Source: Aurantiochytrium sp. KH105
Lineage: Eukaryota; Sar; Bigyra; Thraustochytrida; Thraustochytriidae
Assembly (NCBI GenBank): GCA_003116975.1
Contig: BGKB01000039.1
Coordinates: 427,509-491,508, forward strand
DNA length: 64,000 bases
Direction of reading: 5' to 3'
Part shown: positions 1-8,208 of the stretch, piece after piece
How the letters are laid out: the number at the start of each line of letters is the position of its first letter
Position numbering within the stretch: the first letter of the stretch is position 1
The notes under the pieces: generated by a model
The model's input: the letters and a program-made list of their open reading frames with translations, nothing else
Told to the model about the DNA's origin: nothing
The model's database searches: none
Made by a program: the position numbers and the translations under genes

Positions 1-25
1 AAAGAGTATGTGGGAGAGAAAGCGC

Positions 26-1162
26 TCATGGAGGTGTCATTTGAATGACCGCGCCGAGCTCGAGGTGGTCCGTATTGGGAAATTGATCGAAGCAAACGAG
101 CTCCTTGATCTCCATCTTGAACGGAGAGAGCTCGCGGATGGCCTCAATGTCCCGCTTCATCGTGACTGGGTTGCAGCTGACGTAAATGATTTGGCCCTGA
201 TGCGTTGAGAGAATACGGACTGAACCGACGTCGAGTCCCTGCCGAGGCGGGTCCACAAAGATGGTGCGAAAGAGATAGTCGTCGAGGTCGACCTCACGCA
301 GACGCTGAAACTGACGCTCGTTGAAGAACGCTTGGCACATTTCGTGGCTCGACATGCGCACTACCTTGGCTTGATGGGACTTGTTTTTCGCCAGGCTCCA
401 AATGGCGTCCTTGACGCCCACGCGACCAATCTCGCTCGCCAGGGTGTACTCGTAGTTAAACTTGGACAATACCGATGTGAAGTTGCCGTTGCCGCAGTAG
501 AGCTCGAGCAGATCATTCTCCACCGGTCGGTCGTTCGCGGGGAGACGCGTGGCATCAGCAGCCCATTGCAGCATGATATTGTTCATGAGGCCGTTCGGCT
601 GCGAGAACTCCTCGGCGCTCTGGCGATACCAAAAGTCGTGCGAGACTCCGTCACCGTCAAGGATCGGGAACTTTTCGAGGACGTAGGGGTTGCCAAGGAC
701 AATGTTTTGCTTTCGGGAGCGGCCGATCATGTTCACGCGAGTCGCCCCGGTGGCCTCGCGAACAGCCTCGCCGAGTTCCTCGGCAGCGGGGGACCAGACC
801 TTTTCGGTGAGAGGAACCCTGTACACGAGTGAGATCATGAGATCTCCCAAGAGACTGGTGTGAAGCTTGGTCTCGAACAGCGAGTGCCCGATGCTGGGAT
901 CTTTCTGTATCCTGTCGAGGACGACAGGCAGGGCCTTGTTGATTCGCTCGTGGGCGATCGGGAAGGACTTGTCAAGAAAGGTGAGGTGCTTCGACTTTGG
1001 TTCGTGCCACGCGAACCTCGGGAGGCCATCCTTTTCTTTGTCTCGCGTTACGCGCAGCGAGATTTTCATGCGATAACCCAAGTCTCCGCAGGGGCATTCG
1101 TGCACGCGGTCCACGGCTCGGCCCAGGAGCCGCTCGACCGCGCGGACTTTGGCCGCCAGCAT
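26..1162 (-). CDS. trmA: tRNA (uracil-5-)-methyltransferase, bacterial TrmA type
   Basis: It probably methylates U54 of the tRNA T-loop to m5U using S-adenosylmethionine. The product is 378 residues, close to the 366 of E. coli TrmA, and aligns in outline from end to end. Visible motifs in order are ELYCGNGNF (SAM binding), FVDPPRQGLD, IIYVSCNP with the expected catalytic Cys, and DQFPNTDHLE with the catalytic base region near the C terminus. There is no TRAM domain, as in true TrmA and unlike RumA or TRMT2A. The open frame extends to 1237, but only through a GTG; the first ATG is at 1162 and fits the TrmA N terminus. An upstream targeting exon cannot be excluded, so plastid, mitochondrial or cytosolic location is open. 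The family call is firm; bacterial origin is inference. Confidence 0.9.
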   Translation of the reverse strand: MLAAKVRAVERLLGRAVDRVHECPCGDLGYRMKISLRVTRDKEKDGLPRFAWHEPKSKHLTFLDKSFPIAHERINKALPVVLDRIQKDPSIGHSLFETKLHTSLLGDLMISLVYRVPLTEKVWSPAAEELGEAVREATGATRVNMIGRSRKQNIVLGNPYVLEKFPILDGDGVSHDFWYRQSAEEFSQPNGLMNNIMLQWAADATRLPANDRPVENDLLELYCGNGNFTSVLSKFNYEYTLASEIGRVGVKDAIWSLAKNKSHQAKVVRMSSHEMCQAFFNERQFQRLREVDLDDYLFRTIFVDPPRQGLDVGSVRILSTHQGQIIYVSCNPVTMKRDIEAIRELSPFKMEIKELVCFDQFPNTDHLELGAVIQMTPP

Positions 1163-1440
1163 CGTGCGCGCTGGTTTGTGGTGGTGGCGGTGGCTGCTGC
1201 TCCTGCTTCTCGCGCGGCGCTCCCTCCTCCGCGCCACGAGTGGTGCTCCGTCTGGGCACTCTCTCGCGCCTGCGTCTCTTTCTGTATGTCACGCCTCGGG
1301 ACGCGAACCCGCGCGCGCCGCCTCGCGGCCCTCCCCGCGCGCGCCTCTGCGCCCGCCCGCTCGCCTCACGCCCGCCGCTGCGCTGCGCCGCGCCCGCTCG
1401 CCTCTCGCCTCCTGGCCACCGCTGCTGGCTGGCTGGTCTG

Positions 1441-1545
1441 CTCTGTCTGTCTGCCTGCTGTGTCTGTCTGTCTGTCTCTGTCTGTCTGTCTGTCTGCTCT
1501 GTCTGCTCTGTCTGTCTCGCTATCTGTCTGTCTGTCTGTCTGTCT
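1441..1545. repeat. CTGT tetranucleotide array, imperfect
   Basis: The stretch is mostly CTGT units interrupted by CTGC and CTCT variants. It lies about 280 bp upstream of the TrmA start codon. Confidence 0.9.
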
Positions 1546-1664
1546 TTGGTTCTCTGCTCTGCTCGCTCTCTCTGCAGCTGCTCTCTCCGCTCTGAGACTG
1601 CGACCTGGACAGGAACGCAAGGAGGGCGGGCAGGGCCAGCCAGACAAGACAAACAGAAAAACAG

Positions 1665-1690
1665 GCAGACAGACAGACAGACAGACAGAC
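1665..1690. repeat. CAGA tetranucleotide array
   Basis: A short run of CAGA units. It is the reverse complement of the CTGT array about 120 bp away, so the two could pair as a hairpin in single-stranded DNA or RNA. Confidence 0.9.
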
Positions 1691-2302
1691 ACTCACACGG
1701 CGTGGAGAAGCTTTTCCTGATCCGAGTATACTTGGCGGAGACAGGCACGGAATGGAATGGAAAGGAATGGAAAGGAATTTGGGATGGCTTGGGATGGATG
1801 GGATGAGCGGCGATTGGCTGGCCGCGGCGTCTGCTCTTTTATTATGATACGAGTTAACACTTTGTGGTAGGTTAATTCGTAGTCAATGTATCTAGTCAAA
1901 AAATGTATAATGTATAGAATGATACAAGTACACAATTATAAAAATGAGAACTTGAGAGAAATTCGAATGTCCACGCACGCATGGACAATGTGCATGTTGT
2001 ACGGGCTCCTTCGAGCGCAGCCGTGGCGAAGCTGCTTTCGCGATGCCAATGCGCTGCACCAATCCTGCTGCGTTTTGCTAAATATCTTATGTAAAGCTGC
2101 GCGTAGATGTTGGAGGCCCCAATGAATTCTGACTTTCAAGAAAACACTCTCGCTCTACTTCGCGAGCTTTGTGGATTCGCAGGCAATCGATGATGAGGAA
2201 TCATTTTTTAAAGTCAGGTTCATTCTCAACTTTGTCCAGGGCTGCGGCCATTTTCGGTTTTTGTAAAAAAGAAAAAAAGAAGAAAAGAAAAAAGCGCTTA
2301 TA

Positions 2303-3670
2303 CCCCTGGCTAGCCACATGAAACCGAACGAAAAACCGAACGAAATTTCATTTGCCTGATCTCTTCCAGCGCGCTCAAAATTAACTCGCGCGCCTTGAAA
2401 TTAAGCACAGGGAAGGATCTCTGCCCGTAGATTGCTGTGCCAAATTTTAAAGGCTTGGGAACCAGTTTTGGTCAAGGGGTAGGGAAAACTAGATTTGGGG
2501 GAAGGCGGCGGAGAAGCGGCCTATTTGGCCAGAATAGACCGATACAGTGAGACCGAACGAAATTAATTAGGAGTAATATGACTAAGACTGTGTTAGGTGA
2601 GTTTCGCCTAGCCAAATTTTAAATTGCGTTGCGCTCGGGTGATCAAGATTTGCCGGGCTCCAAATGAGAGCACAATTGCTTAAATGAGCGAATGAGCATG
2701 CCAGGAGGTGCTGCTGAGTGACNNNNNNNNNNNNNNNNNNNNNNNNNNNNNNNNNNNNNNNNNNNNNNNNNNNNNNNNNNNNNNNNNNNNNNNNNNNNNN
2801 NNNNNNNNNNNNNNNNNNNNNNNNNNNNNNNNNNNNNNNNNNNNNNNNNNNNNNNNNNNNNNNNNNNNNNNNNNNNNNNNNNNNNNNNNNNNNNNNNNNN
2901 NNNNNNNNNNNNNNNNNNNNNNNNNNNNNNNNNNNNNNNNNNNNNNNNNNNNNNNNNNNNNNNNNNNNNNNNNNNNNNNNNNNNNNNNNNNNNNNNNNNN
3001 NNNNNNNNNNNNNNNNNNNNNNNNNNNNNNNNNNNNNNNNNNNNNNNNNNNNNNNNNNNNNNNNNNNNNNNNNNNNNNNNNNNNNNNNNNNNNNNNNNNN
3101 NNNCAGTCAATATCATCTCGAGCGCCCTCATCGAGCTCATGTGCACGCTCCTCCTCCTCCTCCTCCGTGCTTGGGCTGACGTTGAGCTGCAGCGTCTCGA
3201 CCAGCTCTCGACATGGGCCTCGCCATCGCTCGAGGCAGTTGCCAGCTTCAAACTCGCGCAACGGGCCGCTATGCAAACAAATTGGACGCGATCATGCCAG
3301 GGGTACGATCGCAGAGCGTGACTCGCGACGCTGCCAAGCTTTTCTGCTCGCTGTAGCCGCTGTAGCGCTTGATGAAGCGCGGTCGTTAGGTCATGGTCAA
3401 GTTCGCCCTCACGGTACCCAACTTTGCAGAAGAACAACAACCCTTCCACCGGGAGAATTTGCCTGCAAACTTGCAGAGGGGTGCGGGGGCATCGTGGGAA
3501 CGATCTGGCCAATCGGCAAGATTTAAAATTGAATAGAAGTATTTAATGCAATGCCTCGCGTGTTTGCCAGAGATTTCGTTCGGTCTCACTGACCCAGCCT
3601 GCCGCCGGATCGGGGAAACTATTTCGCCGAAAATTTCGTTCGGTTAGACCGAACGAAATTTAGCCAGGGA
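2303..3670. mobile_element. putative inverted-repeat transposable element (MITE-like), interrupted by assembly gap
   Basis: The two ends carry the same motifs in mirrored order. Outermost, TACCCCTGGCTA at 2301-2312 pairs with TAGCCAGGGATA at 3661-3672 (11 of 12). Next, copies of ACCGAACGAAAT occur near 2323-2346 on the left and as a perfect 14-bp-arm palindrome at 3631-3661 on the right. Innermost, a 19-bp sequence at 2545-2563 is exactly the reverse complement of 3573-3591. TA dinucleotides flank both ends (2301-2302 and 3671-3672), as for Tc1/mariner-like insertions. No transposase is visible, and 381 bases in the middle are unknown. The symmetry is seen directly; calling it a transposon is inference. 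Confidence 0.5.
2723..3103. other. assembly gap (381 N)
   Basis: A run of N occupies this interval. The open frames crossing it have no meaning. It lies inside the inverted-repeat element, which suggests that the repeat or structure hindered assembly. Confidence 1.
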
Positions 3671-4394
3671 TACTGTTAGAAACTTTGGCTAGTCAGACGT
3701 GGAAATGCACCCAAGGTTTGGCCGCTGTCGCTGTCGATCGGATCATTCCTTCGTTGTCTGACATTGCTGCTGCCTCTGAAATCACAGTCAGTCCTCTGAG
3801 TGTGCCTGCGTGCGTGCGTGCATGTGCGTTTGCAGCCATTAGCCACTGCCACAGAATCAGGAATCAACCAGTGGCACCAACTTGGTTGAATCGCGGCAGC
3901 AATGCAACTAACTGGTATAATCTAAGAAATCAACCATCCAAGGCATGATGGATGGGAAATCCGCCAATCACCGTCAATCAATCAATCACTGTCAATCAAT
4001 CACTGTCAATCAATCACACTGTCAATCAAACCAACCACCCGTATCTCTACCGGCACCATTCGAAAAAGAGACGGAGAGGCGCCTGGCACCTGGCCGCGCG
4101 CGAGAGAGAGAGAGAGAGAGAGCGGCGGGCAAGCCAAAAAAAGGGCGCAAAGGTAGCCAGCCAGCCAGCCTGCCTGCTGAGCTGAGCGGCAGTGCGCTTG
4201 CAAGGGCCCGCCTCGTCCGCTCAGCAGCGCGCGCGCGCGTCGCCCGCAAGCCAGCCGCTATTTAGCTGGCTGGCGCCTGCCTGCCCGCTTCGCGGGCTCG
4301 CTAGCTAGCTAGGTTACTAGCTCTCGTTCGTCGCCCCAAAACCGGTGCGCGCCTGCTCGCTTGCTTGCTTGGAGCAAAGGATAGCTTGCCAGCC
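3671..4394. other. intergenic region upstream of transporter gene
   Basis: No gene is visible here. The region holds a tandem repeat at 3973-4030, a GA-dinucleotide run near 4103-4122 and GC-rich sequence directly before the transporter start. It presumably contains that gene's promoter and 5' UTR. Confidence 0.6.
3973..4030. repeat. tandem repeat of CAATCAATCACTGT-like 14-bp units
   Basis: About four imperfect head-to-tail copies built from CAATCAATCACTGT and shortened versions. Confidence 0.85.
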
Positions 4395-6035
4395 ATGATG
4401 CGCGACGCGGAGCGCGCGGCCTCGGAGAGGCTGTTCCTGCCGAGGGACCAAGCAGGGACGCCGCGCAGAAACCAGAGCTACAGCGCATTTGCACGCGGCT
4501 TCAGCCGAGGCGACTACGTCGACGGAGTTGACGATGAACGGTACGACCTGGACGAGGACGACGGCGAGGTCGCGTACGCCACGCTCGTGCAAGATGAGCT
4601 CGAACGAACTGCGCCCGTGCACGAGTCAGAAGGCACCTCGAGTGTATGTCGCGTCACCTTCAATTTCATTAACACGGTCGTCGGCTCTGGCGTTCTCGCC
4701 ATCCCCTTTGCCATCCAACAAGCTGGCTTTGCCTTTGGTCTCCTTATGGCGGCCTTTGTCGGCTCCACCTCCGACTACACCATTCGCATGCTGGTTAACA
4801 CCGGCCTGCGCGAAGGCGTTCGCAACTACGAAGAGCTCATGGACAAGCTCTTTGGCTTTGGCGGTTGGGCAATCATCTCCACGCTGCTCTTCATGTACGA
4901 TGCAGGAGCCATGCAGTCGTACCTTATCATTCTTGGCCACGTTAGTGGAGATGTCATTTACGAGGTGACCACGGACCTGCTTGGTCTGCAGGCAGAGATC
5001 TGGCAGGACCGTACCCTCATGCGGCGCGTGAGCATCGTGGTCATCTCTCTCACACTCATCCTGCCGCTGTGCCTGATGCGCGATGTCTCGCGCCTTGAGC
5101 ACGCCTCGGCATTCTCCGTCGTCACCGTCATGCTCGTCATTCTCGTCGTTGTGGGCGCCGCCGTGGCCGGGGACAACTGTCCGTTGCGCCACACGGATCC
5201 GTCCACCTGCCCCGACACGGACGCCCCGTGGTTTACTCTGATTGGTGAGAACCCCTCGGCAGCATACGGGATTCTTGCCTTTGCCTTTGTGAGCCACGAC
5301 ACCTCCTTTTTGTTCTACAACTCGCTTCGCAATGCTTCGCAGGCGCGCTGGAAAAAAGTGTCCCGCTTGGCCCTTGGCGGCTCCATTGTCATTTGCCTCA
5401 CGTTAGCAATCCCCGGCTACATATCTTTTCGAGAAACGGTCAAGCAAAATATTCTCGACAACTTTGCCCCCAATGACCTCAAAATTGTCATTGTCCGTGT
5501 TCTCTTCATGATCACAATGTCGTTCACGTACCCCATTTGCTTCTTCATTTGCCGACACATTCTCAACGAGATGATCTACCGCTGGAAGAATCGAGACAAG
5601 GAGCGCGTACCGGGAACGCCCGCTGGCATCTCGATCAAGGACATTTCCCAGCGTCGCCACCTTACGCTCACTTTTGTCCTTTTCACTGCCAGCATTCTCA
5701 TTGCACTCGCCGTCGACGATCTTGGCCTCGTTATGGCCGTCACGGGCAACATTTCCGCCGTCAGTATCTCCTTTGTCCTTCCCCCGCTCTGTGCCATGCG
5801 CTCTCGCTGGGAAGAGAACATTTCTGCCTGTCGCTGCATTGAATCCGAGCGAGGGCGCGCGCTATCTGACCCCACACCTTCTGTACCTCTTCTCCCGGCG
5901 TCGGGCGGCATCTGCCCGCGCTGCTACCCAGAAAATGTCGGCTATGATGCGTCTTTTATTGAGTACATTGCTGTTCTCACCTTTGGCTGCTTCACGCTCG
6001 TCTTTTGCACCCTGCAAACTCTTGGAATTTTGTAA
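4395..6035 (+). CDS. amino acid transporter, AAAP/SLC38-like
   Basis: A polytopic membrane protein of 546 residues expected to move neutral amino acids across the plasma membrane or an endomembrane. After a charged N-terminal tail of about 90 residues comes the typical first-helix region of the AAAP family, with FNFINTVVGSGVLAIPFAI. About ten further hydrophobic helices follow, ending close to the C terminus. The family assignment rests on that first helix with its unwound GSG segment and on the helix pattern; the substrate is not readable. The first in-frame ATG is at 4395 in the context AGCC-ATG, followed at once by a second ATG. Upstream in-frame sequence lacks an ATG. The gene is intronless. 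Confidence 0.88.
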   Translation: MMRDAERAASERLFLPRDQAGTPRRNQSYSAFARGFSRGDYVDGVDDERYDLDEDDGEVAYATLVQDELERTAPVHESEGTSSVCRVTFNFINTVVGSGVLAIPFAIQQAGFAFGLLMAAFVGSTSDYTIRMLVNTGLREGVRNYEELMDKLFGFGGWAIISTLLFMYDAGAMQSYLIILGHVSGDVIYEVTTDLLGLQAEIWQDRTLMRRVSIVVISLTLILPLCLMRDVSRLEHASAFSVVTVMLVILVVVGAAVAGDNCPLRHTDPSTCPDTDAPWFTLIGENPSAAYGILAFAFVSHDTSFLFYNSLRNASQARWKKVSRLALGGSIVICLTLAIPGYISFRETVKQNILDNFAPNDLKIVIVRVLFMITMSFTYPICFFICRHILNEMIYRWKNRDKERVPGTPAGISIKDISQRRHLTLTFVLFTASILIALAVDDLGLVMAVTGNISAVSISFVLPPLCAMRSRWEENISACRCIESERGRALSDPTPSVPLLPASGGICPRCYPENVGYDASFIEYIAVLTFGCFTLVFCTLQTLGIL

Positions 6036-6557
6036 ACAACTAAGTCTCTCTCTCGCTCTGCTCATTCTCTCTGTACGTGTTGGTCCGGCCTTGACTGCTC
6101 TTTCGCTAATTCGGCCCATTGCGACTCTCTTTCTTTTCCTCTTTGCCTCTCTCGTGTTCTACTTTTCTTTTATAAGTTGATGATGTCGTACTTACCTGAC
6201 TCCATGCCAGTCAGCACGTTGCTGTTTTTAAAATAGGCTAATTACGGTCAAGGCACTAACTAAAAACACTTGATGTCAAGCATCAAGGCCGAGAGTCGAC
6301 TGCAACGTCTCAAGCTTGGCCACAATTTTCAAGCTTTTACGCATTTTCAATCAGGTTCAAGAATCTTGACACACTTTCTTCAAGCTCTGACGCCAATTGA
6401 GCAAGCAACAAAAACGCGATACGAAAGAGATGACTTGCTTGACTGCAAATAAAGAGACCTCGTCGTCCGTCGGAAGTGAAAGATGCGTCCTTTCCTTTCC
6501 TATTTTTCCTTTGTGAAATTTTCTTTCTTGTAAAGTTGTAGTGATGAGGCCTCACGG
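6036..6557. other. intergenic region between convergent genes
   Basis: This is 3' flanking DNA of the transporter and GET3 genes, which converge here. It begins with a pyrimidine-rich stretch and then contains several copies of CAAGCTT-like sequence (6310-6390). No gene is seen. Confidence 0.6.
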
Positions 6558-7763
6558 TCAATCAAGTCGAGGAACCGTGAGTCCCTGCTCGTCGAGCGCG
6601 CTAAAGACCTTATCCTTGTCGAGGTCGAACTTTTCGGCGAGAAACTTGACAACCTGGGGCGAAGACGCTACACCGTCCACCGTCTTGTCCGGACGGTAGG
6701 GGTTGATGAGATACTGCGAGAACGCCTTGAGGGCTTCGCCGCCGCGCACCTCGTTGTCGCGCATCGGCATAACGGTCACGTTAAAGTCTTCATACAAGTC
6801 GTGAATTTGGTCGAGGTACTTGTCCTGCATTCGCTTGCGCGCCAAAAGCTTGCGGCAAGCATCCGGCTCAGCAAAGAGCACCTGATTGACCACGATGTTA
6901 TGCACATCGATCTCGTACTTGGTGAGCTCCTGAACGAGCCGCTCCGTCTCGTAAACAGAGAGAAACTCGGGAATGCAGACGCAGACAAAGGTCGTCTTGT
7001 CTGGGTTACGAAAGGTCTTGTTCACTTCGCCAATGACGCGCTGTGTCTCCTCGAGCTTACTAAGAAGGGCATTCTCCATCCCTTGACCGTTCTGGCCCAT
7101 CATCGCGGCCGCTTGGTTTAGCATGCCGCCATATTTGTTCTTGAGCTCCATGAGCTTCTCAAAGGCCGTCTGCAGCGTCGTCGGGAAGCGTAAAAGGCGC
7201 AACGTGTGGCCCGTTGGTGCTGTGTCAAAGCAAATCACATCGTAGTCCATTTTTTGCACGCTCTTCATGATCTCCGTGAAGCTCATCGCCTCATCAATGC
7301 CGGGCATGGCCCCTCCCAGCTCTTTGAACATGCTCTGCATCGCGCTTTCTTCACCGAGGCCCAAGCTGTCCACGCTAGCCTCCGATGTCATGCTCGCGGG
7401 CTCAATCTCCATGCAATACAAGTTGCTAAAGCCCTCCACCAGCGTCGGCTCATGCGTGAATTTCTGGCAAAAGGCATCGCTCAAGTTGTGCGCCGGATCT
7501 GTCGAAACAATCAACACCTTGCGCCGAACCTGCGAGAGGAGCACGCCAATGCTGCACGTGGTCGTCGTCTTACCCACGCCACCTGCTCAGTTTCCGGCGC
7601 GTCAGCTTCTTATTCTTGTTTGCTTGCTTGCTTTCCTCGCTTTGCGACTTTCTTCGCGACTTTCTGCATCCAACTCACCTTTGCCGCCCACGAAGATCCA
7701 TTGCAGCGACGTCTGGTCCAAGAGGTTTTGCACCGTGGGCGCGCAGTCTTCCTCGTCCGCCAT
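6558..7763 (-). CDS. GET3: GET3/ASNA1 ATPase for tail-anchored protein targeting (two exons)
   Basis: Cytosolic ATPase that carries tail-anchored membrane proteins to the ER. Exon 1 is 7763-7679 and exon 2 is 7582-6558. The 96-bp intron has GTGAG at the donor and GCAG at the acceptor, and splits a Gly codon inside the P-loop. Splicing restores [14 protein letters not shown] and gives 369 residues, normal for the family. Other motifs are [10 protein letters not shown] (switch I), [15 protein letters not shown] (switch II), the Met-rich client-binding insert with [12 protein letters not shown], and [16 protein letters not shown]. In the usual zinc-binding CxxC, only the first Cys remains ([13 protein letters not shown]). 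The gene is divergent from the SAC1-like gene. Identity is firm; the effect of the Cys loss is unknown. Confidence 0.95.
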
Positions 7764-8208
7764 CGTGCTCGTCTAACTCTTTCTCACGACTTCTCCTGCC
7801 CCCCGCTGCGCCTGTTGCGCCGCCGCCGCCGCCGCCGCTGTCCTTTCTTCGCTCGGTCTCGATCTAGGACTCCTCTTTGCTCATCAGGCAGGCTGCTTGC
7901 CATCATCATCTTCATCTATCTATCTCCTCCGCTGCCTGCTGCCAGCTTGCCCTCTCTTTTCCCCCCCCCCCTTTTTTTCAAGTGTCCTCTCCCTCCCTCC
8001 GGGCACCTGAATTTTTGGAGCTGAGCAGATCGGGCAGGCAGGCAGGCAGGCAGACAGCCAAGTAGATCGATCGGAGCGCTCAGATCTGAGGCAGGCAGGC
8101 AGACACGCAGAGGAGGTCGGCGAGACGCCAGAACCACTTGACGCGGGCGCCAAAGCGATCGAGGCCCTTGATCCTGGTCCTCTTTAGCGCCCCGGAGAAG
8201 GCGATAAG
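7764..8208. promoter_or_regulatory. shared intergenic region of divergent GET3 and SAC1-like genes
   Basis: These 445 bp separate two start codons and must hold both promoters. Contents are GCC repeats near 7815-7840, a C-run followed by a T-run near 7964-7979, and GGCA/CAGG repeats near 8032-8055 and 8090-8100. No TATA box or other named element is recognisable. Confidence 0.5.

Larger units (their letters stand above)
1163..2302. other. intergenic region, no gene seen
   Basis: This stretch lies upstream of the TrmA gene. The proximal half is very GC-rich, with CTGT and CAGA arrays and a GGAATG-like run near 1748-1800. The distal half is AT-richer. The long open frames crossing 860-1806 on both strands are low-complexity shadows of the arrays and of TrmA. 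I see no coding region with family similarity. Confidence 0.6.

Noticed and set aside
860..1806. Long frames on both strands over the TrmA 5' region and CTGT arrays
   Set aside because: Antisense to TrmA or made of simple repeats; no domain is visible.
2643..3526. Frames across the N run
   Set aside because: Mostly undetermined bases; the readable ends show no family similarity.
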